Part shown: positions 1-9,447 of the stretch, in pieces
Numbering within the stretch: position 1 is the first letter of the stretch
Layout of the letters: each line of letters opens with the position of its first letter
Origin: Roseiarcus sp963820095
Lineage (GTDB): Bacteria > Pseudomonadota > Alphaproteobacteria > Rhizobiales > Beijerinckiaceae
Assembly (NCBI GenBank): GCA_963820095.1
Contig: CAWFZA010000014.1
Span: 106,143 to 170,142 of the forward strand
DNA length: 64,000 nucleotides
Reading direction: 5' to 3'
Translations under genes and position numbers: made by a program
Notes under the pieces: generated by a model
The model's input: the letters and a program-made list of their open reading frames with translations, nothing else
Told to the model about the DNA's origin: nothing
Databases searched by the model: none

Positions 1-150
1 AACCAAACGGGTTTGGGATGGGCGTCCGCCATGGCGGCCTCGCATGAGTTGAGGGAGAGGCGAGGTTTTCGCACGGCGCGCCTCGGGAATGCAACGCTTG
101 CTGTATTGATGCGGCGCGCTTATCTTCAATACATGAAAGCTGAAGCCACC

Positions 151-387
151 ATGCTCCAGATTCGAAACCGGCGCGTCGTCGAACTGGCCGCGAAGCTGGC
201 CGCTGTTCGCCAAAGCACCAAGACCGAGGCCGTTCTCCACGCGCTTGAGAACGAGTTCGCGCGGATCGAGGACGAGAAATCGCTGGCGGAGCGGTTGAAG
301 CCGCTTCGGGAGCGGCTCGCGGCTGTTCCGCGCACAGGCCTGAAGGCTGACAAGGACTTTTACGACGATCTCAGCGGCGACCCGTGA
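151..387 (+). CDS. VapB-like antitoxin (PSK transcription-factor type)
   Basis: Small protein of about 78 residues that would neutralise the toxin encoded immediately downstream and probably autorepress the pair. It begins MLQIRNRRVVELAAKLA and continues with a helix (KTEAVLHALE), the usual layout of Rv0623-like antitoxins, where the N-terminal part binds DNA and the acidic C-terminus (DKDFYDDLSGDP) wraps the toxin. The frame is open further upstream with ATGs at 13 and 133, but family length favours 151; 133 is the alternative. Its stop overlaps the GTG start of the next gene by 4 bases, showing translational coupling. Family recognised by eye only. Confidence 0.75.
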   Translation: MLQIRNRRVVELAAKLAAVRQSTKTEAVLHALENEFARIEDEKSLAERLKPLRERLAAVPRTGLKADKDFYDDLSGDP

Positions 388-788
388 TTGTTGTCGACGC
401 GTCCGCGATTGTCGCCATCCTCACCGGAGAGCCGGAGGACGAATCCCTGATGACAGCGCTCCAGGGCAAGCCGCGGATCACGACGTCGCCGGTCGCGGTC
501 TACGAAGCTACGCTGGGGGTTGCCCGTGTTCTCAAGCTCTCCGTCGAGGAGGCCGAGGCGAGCGTCATGGAGTTCTTGCGCCTTGCGCACATTGTCGTTC
601 AGCCGATCCAGCCCGAAACTGTGCATGTCGCCCTCCAGGCCTTCGCCCGCTATGGCAAGGGGAGACGCCATCCCGCCCGCCTCAATATGGGGGACTGTTT
701 CATCTACGCCCACGCCAAGGCGGCGGGCGCGTCGCTCCTGTTCAAGGGAGACGATTTCTCGAACACGGATATCGAGAGCGCGGCCTGA
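384..788 (+). CDS. VapC-like PIN-domain ribonuclease toxin
   Basis: PIN-domain toxin of 134 residues, expected to cleave RNA with Mg2+. It opens with MIVVDASAIVAIL (Asp5 of the acidic site), has a glutamate in the VYEATLG helix near residue 42, and carries the distal acidic motif LNMGDCFIYAHAKA near residue 100 followed by FKGDDF. Length and motif order are those of type II VapC toxins. The GTG start lies inside the antitoxin stop (GTGA overlap), so the two genes form one transcript. No frameshift or missing acidic residue is visible, so the toxin looks intact. Confidence 0.85.
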   Translation: MIVVDASAIVAILTGEPEDESLMTALQGKPRITTSPVAVYEATLGVARVLKLSVEEAEASVMEFLRLAHIVVQPIQPETVHVALQAFARYGKGRRHPARLNMGDCFIYAHAKAAGASLLFKGDDFSNTDIESAA

Positions 789-908
789 CCGGCGCCGCTC
801 CCGACGCCATGTCATTTGACAGGCGGCCCCCGGCTCTCCATATCCCGCCGCCGGACGGCTAAGGGCAATTGGGGCTGCGTCACCGGCGCCCAAAGGAAAT
901 TTCCTCAC

Positions 909-3771
909 ATGAAAGTCGTGATCGTCGAGTCGCCAGCCAAGGCGAAGACCATCAACAAATATCTGGGCAAGGACTATGACGTCTACGCCTCGTTCGGCCA
1001 CGTGCGGGATCTCGCGGCGAAGGACGGCTCGGTCGATCCCGACGACGATTTCGCCATGCGCTGGGAGGTCGACGCCAAGGCCGCGAAGCGGCTGAGCGAC
1101 ATCGGCGGCGCGGTGAAGACCGCCGACCGCGTGATCCTCGCGACCGATCCTGACCGCGAAGGCGAGGCCATCTCCTGGCACATCCATGAGATTCTCAAGA
1201 GCAAGAAGCTGCTTAAGGACAAGCGCGTCGACCGTGTCGTGTTCAACGCGGTGACCAAGGACGCCGTCCAGGAGGCGATGCGCAATCCGCGCGAGATCGA
1301 CGAGGCCCTCGTCGACGCCTATCGGGCGCGCCGCGCGCTCGACTATCTGGTCGGCTTCAACCTTTCGCCGGTCCTGTGGCGAAAGCTGCCCGGCGCGCGC
1401 TCGGCAGGGCGAGTGCAGTCGGTCGCGTTGCGCATCGTCTGCGATCGGGAGCTCGAGATCGAGAAGTTTGTTGCGCGCGAATATTGGTCGATCGTCGCGC
1501 ATCTGCGCACGGAAGCGAAGGCGCCCTTTACGGCGCGGCTGGTCGGAGCCGACGGCAAGAAGATCAACCGGCTCGACATCGGCTCAGGCGCCGAAGCCGA
1601 AGCCTTCAAGACGGCGCTCGAGCAGGCGCTTTTCTCGGTTTCGGCGATCGAATCGAAGCCGGTCAAGCGCCACCCTTATCCGCCATTCACCACGTCGACC
1701 CTGCAGCAGGAGGCGTCGCGCAAGCTCGGTCTTGCGCCGGCGCGCACCATGCAGATCGCCCAGCGCCTCTACGAAGGCGTCGACGTGGGCGACGGCGCAG
1801 CCGGCCTCATCACCTATATGCGCACTGACGGCGTCGATCTTGCGCCCGAGGCGGTCGCGTCGGCGCGCCGCGTCATCGCCAAGGACTTCGGCGACAACTA
1901 CGTCCCCTCCGCGCCGCGCAAGTACACCGCCAAGGCCAAGAACGCGCAAGAGGCGCATGAGGCGATCCGTCCGACCGACATGACGAAGCGCCCTCGCGAC
2001 GTCGCCCGTCATCTCGAGCCCGAGCAGGCGAAGCTCTACGAGCTCATCTGGACGCGCACCATCGCCTGCCAGATGGAGAGCGCGGAGCTCGAGCGCACGA
2101 CGGTCGACATTCTGGCCGAGGCCGGCGCGCGCAAGCTTGAGTTTCGGGCGACCGGCCAGGTGGTGCGCTTCGCCGGTTTCCTCGCTCTCTATCAGGAGGG
2201 TCGTGACGACGAGGAAGACGAGGAATCGAGCCGTCTGCCAGTGATGCGCCAAGGCGAGAAGCTCGCCAAGGAGCGGATCGACGCGAGCCAGCATTTCACC
2301 GAGCCGCCGCCCCGCTACACCGAGGCGACGCTGGTCAAGCGGATGGAGGAGCTCGGCATCGGGCGTCCCTCGACCTACGCCTCGACCATCGCGGTCCTCA
2401 AGGATCGCGACTACGTGCGGCTCGACAAGAAGCGGCTCTATCCCGAGGACAAAGGCCGGATCGTGACGGCTTTCCTCGAGTTCGTTCTTTACGAAATATG
2501 TCGGTTACGACTTCACCGCCGATCTCGAAGAGAAGCTCGACAAGGTCTCGAACAGCGAGATCGACTGGAAGGCGCTGTTGCGCGACTTCTGGAACGATTT
2601 CTCCGGCGCCATCGGCGACATCAAGGACCTCGGCACGCGGCAGGTGCTGGACTCCCTAAACGAGCTCCTGGGTCCGCATATTTTCCCCTCGCGCGGCGAA
2701 GGGGTCGATCCGCGCCTGTGTCCCCTTTGCGGCGAGGGTCAATTGTCGCTCAAGCTCGGCAAATACGGCGCCTTCATCGGCTGCTCGCGCTACCCTGAGT
2801 GCAAGTACTCGCGGGTTCTCGCGCCATCGGGCGCGGAGGCTTCCGAGGGCGAACGGCCAGGCGTGCGGGTGCTCGGCGAGGACCCCGCGACGGGCGAAGA
2901 GGTCACTTTGCGCAACGGGCGCTTTGGCGAATACGTGCAACAGGGCGAGGGTGACAAGCCCAAGCGCTCCTCGCTGCCGCGGGGCTTGAGTGCGGACGAC
3001 GTGACGCTCGAGAAGGCGTTGGCGCTGCTTGCCCTGCCGCGCGAAGTGGCGCGCCATCCGACGAGCGGAGAGGCGATCCTCGCCGGCATCGGCCGCTACG
3101 GTTCGTACGTGCAGCACGGCAAGACCTACGCCAATCTCGGCCGTGACGACGACGTGCTGGAGATCGGGGGAAATCGCGCGATCGATCTCATCGTCGCCAA
3201 GGAGAGCGGCGCTGGCGGATCGCGCTTCGGTGGCGGTCCGGCTCGCGCTCTCGGGGATCATCCCGAAGGCGGATCCGTCAGCGTCAAGCAGGGCCGTTTC
3301 GGACCTTACGTCAATCACGGCAAGATCAACGCCACCCTGCCCAAGGGGACTGATCCGGCTGGCCTCACCCTCGATGAGGCGATCGAACTCCTCAAGGCCA
3401 AGGCGGCGGGCGGCGGCGTGATCGGCCGCCTAGTCGGCGAGCACCCCGATGGCGGGCCTGTCACGGTGCGCGACGGGCGCTTCGGCGCTTACGTCAATTG
3501 GGCCAAGGTCAACGCCACAATTCCAAAGGGAACTGCGCCCAACTCGGTCACGCTCTCCCAGGCTCTGGACCTATTGGCGGAACGCGAGGGCAAGCCTGCC
3601 GCTCAGCTGCGCAAGTCGGCGAAACGTGCGCCGGCAAAGGGCAAGGCTTCCCCCGCCAAGACGGCCAAGAGCCCGGGCGGCAGGGCCAAACCAGCGAGCG
3701 GAAAGAAGGCGGCGACCAAAAAGACGCCCCCGGGGAAGCCCAAGTCCGCCGCCTCAGGCAAGCGGGGATAA
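909..3771 (+). CDS. topA: DNA topoisomerase I (one frameshift)
   Basis: Type IA topoisomerase that relaxes negative supercoils. It starts MKVVIVESPAKAKTI (Toprim), with the acidic TDPDREGEA motif near residues 78-85 and the catalytic tyrosine in the TYMRTDG motif (Tyr303). A C-terminal zinc finger (CPLCGEG...CSRYPEC) follows near residue 600, then several topo C-repeats each ending in FGxYVxxGK-type motifs, and a Lys/Ala/Pro-rich basic tail. The frame changes at about 2481: the protein reads ...IVTAFLE in one frame and FFTKYVGYDF in the next, restored by removing one T (gagttcg to gagtcg). Both halves are otherwise intact, and topA is normally essential, so a sequence error is more likely than a pseudogene. 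Confidence 0.93.
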
Positions 3772-3798
3772 ACTGACCCCGCCTTCACATTTGGGCCG

Positions 3799-4275
3799 AT
3801 GGCCCGCCGCGAGCCCATGTACGTAGCCGTCGTCGCCCTGCTGATGGCTGTACTTCCTTTGGGAAGCGCATTCGCCGAGCATGCGCTGCCGGGCGCCGCT
3901 CCGTTCATGGCGCTTGTCGGCAAATGGTTCGTCTTCTGGGCGGCGGGGGTGCGGCTCCTGCTGGCGGCGGCGCGCCAGCTCTTTCAGCCGGCGTTCACGG
4001 CCCGACAGATCTTCAAGATCGACAACGCGGACGCCTTTCCCCTCGTTCGCGAGATCGGAGTGGCGAATTTCGCGCTTGGCGCGGTCGCCGTTGCATCGCT
4101 TTGGCGCCCGGATTTCATTCTGCCCATCGCGCTCGTGGCCGCGATCTTCTACGGCCTGGCGGGCTTCCTGCATGCCCTGGAAACCGATCGCAGCCGCAAC
4201 GAAACCGTAGCCATGAGCAGCGACCTCTTCGTCTTCATCGTGCTCGCCGCCTACGTGGCCTATGCGCTTCCATGA
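3799..4275 (+). CDS. Small integral membrane protein, DUF6790-like
   Basis: A protein of 158 residues with about four hydrophobic segments: VAVVALLMAVLPLGSAFA near the N-terminus, VGKWFVFWAAGVRLLLAA, an ILPIALVAAIFYGLAG stretch and a C-terminal DLFVFIVLAAYVAYALP. The layout resembles the uncharacterised DUF6790 membrane family, but this is a resemblance judged by eye and gives no function. It begins 27 bases after topA and may be cotranscribed. The first segment could also act as a signal anchor. No catalytic motif is visible. Confidence 0.65.
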   Translation: MARREPMYVAVVALLMAVLPLGSAFAEHALPGAAPFMALVGKWFVFWAAGVRLLLAAARQLFQPAFTARQIFKIDNADAFPLVREIGVANFALGAVAVASLWRPDFILPIALVAAIFYGLAGFLHALETDRSRNETVAMSSDLFVFIVLAAYVAYALP

Positions 4276-4307
4276 TGATCGACCTTGCGGAACCGTCGCA
4301 ACAATCG

Positions 4308-4694
4308 CTATTCCGGCTGGCGGCAGGCCGCCTCGATGTTGTTGCCGTCGGGATCGAAGACGAAGGCGCCGTAATAATCCGGGTGGTACTGAGGCCTTAA
4401 CCCTGGCGCGCCGTTGTCCCGTCCGCCAGCGGCCAAAGCGGCGTGATAGAACAAATCGACGGCGGCGCGTGTGGGAGCTGCGAACGCGACATGCGTCCCA
4501 CCTTTGGGCTTTCCACCCCCGCCAATCCAGAAGAACGGCTTGTCTTCCTTGCCAAATCCGGCATGAGCCTCTGCTCCTGTCTGCTCCGCCGTCACTTCCA
4601 TCACCACGCCAATGCCAAGGGGCTTGAGCGCGTCGACGTAAAAGGTCTTCGATCGCTCCACGTTGGAGACAGCAAAGCCGATATGGTCAATCAT
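4308..4694 (-). CDS. VOC-family (glyoxalase/bleomycin-resistance fold) protein
   Basis: Single vicinal-oxygen-chelate domain of 128 residues. It begins MIDHIGFAVSNVERSKTFY, the first beta-alpha-beta unit with a metal-binding His, and ends with the second unit (GTHVAFAAPTRAAVDLFY) and the typical YYGAFVFDPDGNNIEA motif, whose Glu is the usual metal ligand. Substrate cannot be read from the sequence; members include lactoylglutathione lyases, dioxygenases and antibiotic-binding proteins. It is convergent with the upstream membrane protein gene and divergent from the methyltransferase at 4825, with which it shares a 130-base intergenic region. Confidence 0.85.
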   Translation of the reverse strand: MIDHIGFAVSNVERSKTFYVDALKPLGIGVVMEVTAEQTGAEAHAGFGKEDKPFFWIGGGGKPKGGTHVAFAAPTRAAVDLFYHAALAAGGRDNGAPGLRPQYHPDYYGAFVFDPDGNNIEAACRQPE

Positions 4695-4824
4695 GAGTGG
4701 ATCCCTTCCATGGCGCTGGCTCCTGACGGAATGGCTCGCCGCGGCGGCACAAGTCCGTGCTATAGTGCGTTGAGCCAGCCTAGGCGAGGGGCAGCGGGTA
4801 CGGGCCTGTCGGGAGGGACCGACA

Positions 4825-5493
4825 ATGAATCCGATCGACGCGACGCAAACCTACGCAGGGCATACGGCGGAAGCGGCTTACAGCCGGTGGGCCCCGATCT
4901 ACGACCTCATCTTCGATCTGCCGTTCCATCCGGGCCGGGCGGCGGCGGCTCGCGCGGCGGCCGAGGCTGCAGGACCGGGTGGCGAGATCCTGGTTGTCGG
5001 CGTCGGCACCGGGCTCGAACTGCCGCTTCTGCCGGGCAACGTGCATGTGACCGGCATCGACATCTCGGCCCCGATGCTGCGCTCGGCGCGCGCGCGCGTC
5101 GAGCGCAAGGGACTGGCGCAGGTCAAGGGCCTCCATGTGATGGACGCCGCCCAGCTCGAATTTCCCGACGCGGCGTTTGACGTCGCGCTCGCGCCCTATG
5201 TGATGAGCGTCGTTCCCAGTCCGGATCGAACGCTCGCCGAGGCTTGGCGGGTCTTGAGGCCGGGCGGGACGCTGATCGTCATGAACCATTTCGCCGCCTC
5301 AGGCGGGTTTCGCGCGGGCGTCGAGCGCCGGATGGAAACGGCCGCCGCCTGGCTCGGGTGGCATCCGAACTTTCCCTATTCCGCTATCGGAAACTGGATC
5401 GATTCCCGCCCTGACGCGCGGATTGTCGAGCGCAGCGAGCTTGCGCCGATGAAATTGTTCACGCTGCTGAGGATCGAGAAGGCCGGCGGCTGA
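4825..5493 (+). CDS. Class I SAM-dependent methyltransferase, PmtA-like
   Basis: Rossmann-fold methyltransferase of 222 residues. SAM-binding motif I reads ILVVGVGTGLELPLL near residues 53-67, followed by the acidic strand VTGIDISAPML and a post-motif region FDVALAPYVMSVVPSP. The opening YSRWAPIYDLIFDLPFHPGR and the motif VLRPGGTLIVMNHF are typical of bacterial phosphatidylethanolamine N-methyltransferases, which make phosphatidylcholine in many Rhizobiales. That substrate is inferred from resemblance; the protein could act on another lipid or quinone. The gene stands alone, divergent from the VOC gene. Confidence 0.82.
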   Translation: MNPIDATQTYAGHTAEAAYSRWAPIYDLIFDLPFHPGRAAAARAAAEAAGPGGEILVVGVGTGLELPLLPGNVHVTGIDISAPMLRSARARVERKGLAQVKGLHVMDAAQLEFPDAAFDVALAPYVMSVVPSPDRTLAEAWRVLRPGGTLIVMNHFAASGGFRAGVERRMETAAAWLGWHPNFPYSAIGNWIDSRPDARIVERSELAPMKLFTLLRIEKAGG

Positions 5494-5580
5494 GGCGGCG
5501 GGCGCTCGGCTGGACGCTTGTTTCCTTGGACCATCGAACTTACGTTACACATTGGGGCGCGCTTTTGCGGCGCTTGAGAA

Positions 5581-7914
5581 ATGGGACAATTGCAAAATCA
5601 AAAAATACGCCGGCGCTCGGCCACCGCCGTTCGCCGCGCTCCGGAGCCGAAAGCCGGTGCGCTGCCTTCGCGCGAGGAGGTAATGGCCTTCATTGGCGGC
5701 GCGCCCGCTCCCAACGGCGAGCGAGCGCCTGCGCGAGTGACCAAGCGCGACATTGCCCGCGCCTTCGGCGTGACGGGTGAAGCCAAAGCGGAATTGAAGA
5801 CCTTAATTAAGGATCTGCAGGCCGAAGGCGCCGTTGCGCACGGCCGTAAGGCGCTGACTGTCGAAGGCCGCCTGCCGTCGCTTGTCGTCGCCGACATCGC
5901 CGAAAAAGACCGCGACGGCGAGCTGATTGCGAAGCCCGTGGAGTGGGACAGTGAAGAGCCCGCGCCGCGCATTCTCGTGCGTCGCTCCCGCGCGAAACGC
6001 GACCGTAGCCCCGCCCCGAGCGTTGGCGCGCGAGTCTTGATGCGGGTTGAGTTCGACCCCGAGGCAGGCCTCAAGGCGCCCGCCTATTCCGGCCGCGTGG
6101 TCAAGATTCTCGATAAAATGAAGGCGCGGGCCTTCGCCGTTTATCGCACCGCGGCGGACGGCTCGGGACGCGCGACGCCGGTCGACAAGAAGGCCGCAGG
6201 CCGTGAATATCTCGTGCCTGCGGGCATGAGGGGAGACGCGCGGGACGGCGACCTCGTCGCCATCGAGCCGTTGCGCGAGGGACGCCTGGGTTTGCCGCCT
6301 GCGCGCGTCGTCGAGACCATAGGTTCAGTGAAGTCCGAACGCGCGGTGAGCCTGATCGCGCTCGAGATCCATCATATTCCGCACGTCTTTTCGCCCGCCG
6401 CGCTGAAAGAGGCAGAGGCGGCTCGGCCGGTCCGGCTGAGCCGCCCGCGCGAGGACTGCCGCGAGCTGCCGCTTGTCACGATCGATCCGCCCGACGCCAA
6501 AGATCACGACGACGCCGTCCACGCTGAGCTGGATTCCGATCCCAAAAACCCGGGCGGATTCATCGTCACCGTCGCCATCGCCGACGTCGCCGCTTACGTC
6601 CAGCCTGGCATGGCGATGGATCGAGAGGCGCTCGAGCGCGGCAACTCGGTCTATTTTCCCGACCGCGTCGTGCCGATGCTGCCGGAGCGGATTTCCAACG
6701 ATCTTTGCTCGCTACGCGCGAATGAGGATCGGCCGGCGCTCGCGGTACGGATGATCCTCGGCGCTGACGGGCGCAAGCGCTCGCACAAATTCCACCGCAT
6801 CATGATGCGCTCTGCGGCCAAGCTCTCTTACGAGCAGGCCCAGGCCGCGATCGACGGCCGGCCGGACGACACTACAGGACCGCTGCTCGACAGCGTGCTC
6901 AAGCCGCTCTACGCCGCCCATTCGGTCATCAGAATCGAGCGCGAGCGGCGCGATCCGCTGGATCTTGATCTGCCCGAGCGAAAGCTCGTTCTCGATTCCG
7001 AGGGGCGCCTCAAGGACGTGCGGTGGCCGGAGAGGCTCGAGTCGCATCGGCTGATCGAGGAATTCATGATCCTCGCCAATGTCGCCGCAGCCGAGTCGCT
7101 GGAAGCCGCGCATTCCCCGCTGCTTTATCGCGCCCACGACGCGCCGAGCGTCGAGAAGCTGGACGATCTGATCGAATTTCTCCGCACCATCGGCGTCAAG
7201 CTGGCGAAGGGCGAGCGGGTGCGCCCGTCGCATTTCAACAGCGTCTTGAGTTGCGTGCGCGGACAGGCGGTCGAGGCTTTGGTCAACGAAGTGGTCTTGC
7301 GCGCCCAGGCGCAGGCCGAATACAGCCATGAGAACTACGGCCATTTCGGGCTCAACTTACGCCGGTACGCGCATTTCACCTCGCCAATCCGGCGCTATGC
7401 CGATCTCATCGTCCACCGCGCGCTCATCCGCGCGCTCAACCTCGGTCCGGACGGCCTCAACGATATGCGCGGCGGAGAGTTGGCGCAGATCGCCGAGCAC
7501 ATCTCAGCCGCCGAGCGGCGGGCGATGGCGGCGGAACGGGAAACCGTCGACCGCGTGATCGCCGCGCACCTCGCCGATCGCGTTGGCGCGGTCTTTGCTG
7601 GGCGCATCGCGGGCGTGACCCGCGTCGGTCTGTTCGTCAAACTGAACGAAACCGGGGCTGACGGGTTTATCCCGGCAGGAACTCTGGGCGATGAATATTT
7701 CCGCTTCGAGGAGGCCAACCGCGCGCTAGTCGGGACGCGAACCAAAGAAACGTTCCGGCTGGGCGCCCCGGTTACCGTCCGCCTTATCGAGGCCGCTCCA
7801 TTCGCCGGGGCTCTTAGGTTCGAGATCGTGCGTCCCACGTCGGACTCGCGGAGCGTACGAAAAGCGGGCGCGTCCGCGCTGCGCAAGCCGACCTACAAGG
7901 GCAAGCGTCGATGA
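5581..7914 (+). CDS. rnr: Ribonuclease R
   Basis: 3'-5' exoribonuclease of the RNB family, 777 residues, able to degrade structured RNA. The N-terminal part (to about residue 95) holds a winged-helix-like region (TKRDIARAFGVTGEAKAEL), followed by cold-shock-like domains. The RNB catalytic core begins with VTIDPPDAKDHDDAV at residues 299-312, containing Asp302, Asp308, Asp310 and Asp311 that bind the metals. Later come YFPDRVVPMLPE, the HFTSPIRRYADL motif and a C-terminal S1 domain (GAVFAGRIAGVTRVGLFVKL) with a basic tail. It overlaps the DUF983 gene by 4 bases (ATGA), so these genes are coupled. Confidence 0.95.
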   Translation: MGQLQNQKIRRRSATAVRRAPEPKAGALPSREEVMAFIGGAPAPNGERAPARVTKRDIARAFGVTGEAKAELKTLIKDLQAEGAVAHGRKALTVEGRLPSLVVADIAEKDRDGELIAKPVEWDSEEPAPRILVRRSRAKRDRSPAPSVGARVLMRVEFDPEAGLKAPAYSGRVVKILDKMKARAFAVYRTAADGSGRATPVDKKAAGREYLVPAGMRGDARDGDLVAIEPLREGRLGLPPARVVETIGSVKSERAVSLIALEIHHIPHVFSPAALKEAEAARPVRLSRPREDCRELPLVTIDPPDAKDHDDAVHAELDSDPKNPGGFIVTVAIADVAAYVQPGMAMDREALERGNSVYFPDRVVPMLPERISNDLCSLRANEDRPALAVRMILGADGRKRSHKFHRIMMRSAAKLSYEQAQAAIDGRPDDTTGPLLDSVLKPLYAAHSVIRIERERRDPLDLDLPERKLVLDSEGRLKDVRWPERLESHRLIEEFMILANVAAAESLEAAHSPLLYRAHDAPSVEKLDDLIEFLRTIGVKLAKGERVRPSHFNSVLSCVRGQAVEALVNEVVLRAQAQAEYSHENYGHFGLNLRRYAHFTSPIRRYADLIVHRALIRALNLGPDGLNDMRGGELAQIAEHISAAERRAMAAERETVDRVIAAHLADRVGAVFAGRIAGVTRVGLFVKLNETGADGFIPAGTLGDEYFRFEEANRALVGTRTKETFRLGAPVTVRLIEAAPFAGALRFEIVRPTSDSRSVRKAGASALRKPTYKGKRR

Positions 7915-8333
7915 ACGACATGTCCCGCATTTGGCGCATTCCGACGCCCCGGCCTGACCGCTCGTTGCGCGAAGCGATGACGCGCGGTTTTCTTGGTCGG
8001 TGTCCGGCCTGCGGCCGAGGCCACCTGTTCCGCTCCTATCTCAAGGTCGTCAATACCTGCGAGGTCTGCGGCGAGCCCCTCAGCGGTCACCGTGCAGACG
8101 ATGCGCCGGCTTATATTACGCTGTTGATCGTCGCCCACGCAGTCGGCGCTGGCATCCTGTTGTCGGATGAGCTCTGGCCAAAATCGTCGCTCGTCTGGGT
8201 CGCTGTGTTCTGGCTCGCCATGACGATGATCGCGAGTCTCCTCATCTTGCCTCGGGCGAAGGGTGCGATTGTCGGGCAGCAATGGGCCCTGGGAATGCAC
8301 GGGTTCGGGTCCCATCTCAGCAACAACACGTGA
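7911..8333 (+). CDS. DUF983 membrane protein
   Basis: A protein of 140 residues with two zinc-ribbon-like CxxC pairs in its first third (GRCPACGRGHLF and NTCEVCGEPL) followed by two hydrophobic segments (ITLLIVAHAVGAGILL and SLVWVAVFWLAMTMIASLLIL). This is the DUF983 family layout, whose role is unknown; members often sit next to rnr or cytochrome oxidase assembly genes in alphaproteobacteria. It overlaps rnr upstream and the NUDIX gene downstream, each by 4 bases, so all three genes are probably one operon. Confidence 0.85.
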   Translation: MNDMSRIWRIPTPRPDRSLREAMTRGFLGRCPACGRGHLFRSYLKVVNTCEVCGEPLSGHRADDAPAYITLLIVAHAVGAGILLSDELWPKSSLVWVAVFWLAMTMIASLLILPRAKGAIVGQQWALGMHGFGSHLSNNT

Positions 8334-9040
8334 TCGAGCAGGCTCGGCCCGGACCTGCGCCGCGCCCGCGCGACGCCGCGACGCTCATTCTGGTTGAAGG
8401 CTCGGAGCGTGGAACCGCGCGGGTCCTGATGGGCAAGCGGCACGCGGGGCATCGGTTCATGCCGGGCAAGTTCGTTTTCCCAGGCGGCCGCTTGGAGCCG
8501 GAGGACCGGCGCATGGCCGCGTCTGGAGCGCTCGATCCTGCCGTCGAGGAGAAGCTCAACGCCCGCGTACGCCGGCCCTCGCCTGGCTTTGCGCGGGCCC
8601 TCGCGCTCGCCGCCATTCGCGAAACCTTCGAGGAGACGGGGCTCGCCGTCGGGATTCCCGGCTTAGGCGCGCCCCAAAAACCGCCGCCGGGCGCCTGGAC
8701 CCGCTTCGCGGCGACAGGCGTCCATCCTTCGCTCGACGCCATCGACTTCCTGGCCCGCGCGATCACCCCGCCCGGGCGCACGAGGCGCTTCGACGCCCGC
8801 TTCCTCATCGTCGACGCCCGCTTCATTGCCATGCGCGTCGATGGCGCCGTTCATTCTGAGGCCGAATTGGTCGAGCTCGTCTGGACGCCGCTTGACGACG
8901 CGCGAAACCTCGATCTGCCCGCGATCACCCACGCCGCGCTCGACGACCTCGCGCAAGCGCTCGAATGCGGCTTGGACAAGCGCCGGCCGCGCCCATTCTA
9001 CCGCGAGATCAGAGGAAAACGCCTGCGCGAAACCCTATAG
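8330..9040 (+). CDS. NUDIX hydrolase
   Basis: Pyrophosphohydrolase of about 236 residues acting on a nucleoside-diphosphate-linked compound of unknown identity. The Nudix box is split around FPGGRLEPEDRRM and ALAAIRETFEETGLAVG (REtfEEtG, Arg near residue 97). This long spacing between the Gly-rich strand and the REXXEE helix is typical of larger Nudix proteins such as NUDT19-like ones. I chose the GTG at 8330, which overlaps the DUF983 stop as GTGA; an ATG at 8282 is in frame but lies deep inside that gene. It closes the rnr operon. Confidence 0.85.
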   Translation: MIEQARPGPAPRPRDAATLILVEGSERGTARVLMGKRHAGHRFMPGKFVFPGGRLEPEDRRMAASGALDPAVEEKLNARVRRPSPGFARALALAAIRETFEETGLAVGIPGLGAPQKPPPGAWTRFAATGVHPSLDAIDFLARAITPPGRTRRFDARFLIVDARFIAMRVDGAVHSEAELVELVWTPLDDARNLDLPAITHAALDDLAQALECGLDKRRPRPFYREIRGKRLRETL

Positions 9041-9143
9041 CCGCGCTCGGGCTGGCGCGGCCGCTCCAAGAGCGGTTGGACGGTGTCCACTCGGCATCCG
9101 TCTTGGGCGCGGGCGGCCCATTCGCCGGAGCGAAGCGTTTTGA

Positions 9144-9275
9144 TTTTCTTGGAACGAGGTCTTTTGCTTCCGAAAACCCAGATTACGACTGTTGGATTTC
9201 CTTGGATTTCCTTGGATTCTCTCGTCAGAATTTAGACTTATCAATGGGTTACGGGAAATTTAGCGCAAAGAATTT
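9144..9275 (+). repeat. Dispersed intergenic repeat, copy A
   Basis: This is the only notable feature of the 407-base gap 9041-9447. It aligns without gaps to 22887-23018 over about 130 bases. Both copies share ttttcttgg at the left, a 26-base identical core (9201-9226 against 22944-22969) made of tandem ttggatttcc units, and tgggttac 44 bases after the core start. It is locally AT-rich against a GC-rich background and has no convincing reading frame. A third copy seems to begin at the right end of the window. Confidence 0.75.
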
Positions 9276-9447
9276 TTCTCTTCCCTTCTTCCGTTGAAAC
9301 GCCCGGAGTGGGAAGCCGGACGGTCAAGGCTATACGGAAGAACGGAATTGTCCATGGGCCAGCTTATGCAGATTTATGATTTTCCGCAACCATTTGTCGT
9401 CCCGGCCAGGCCTCCGTCTGCCTATCCAAGAGCGACGCGCTTTAGTC

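Noticed and set aside
1..20. Reverse-complement match of the first window bases to the repeat edge at 63981
   Set aside because: Only about 10 bases are visible and the rest lies outside the window, so it cannot be called a copy.
360..1502. Long minus-strand open frame opposite vapC and topA
   Set aside because: It is a shadow frame of high-GC coding DNA; it has no domain pattern and the plus-strand genes are clearly real.
2476..2490. Programmed frameshift signal in topA
   Set aside because: No slippery heptamer or downstream structure is obvious and the frame break lies in the middle of the enzyme core, unlike any known programmed site in topA.
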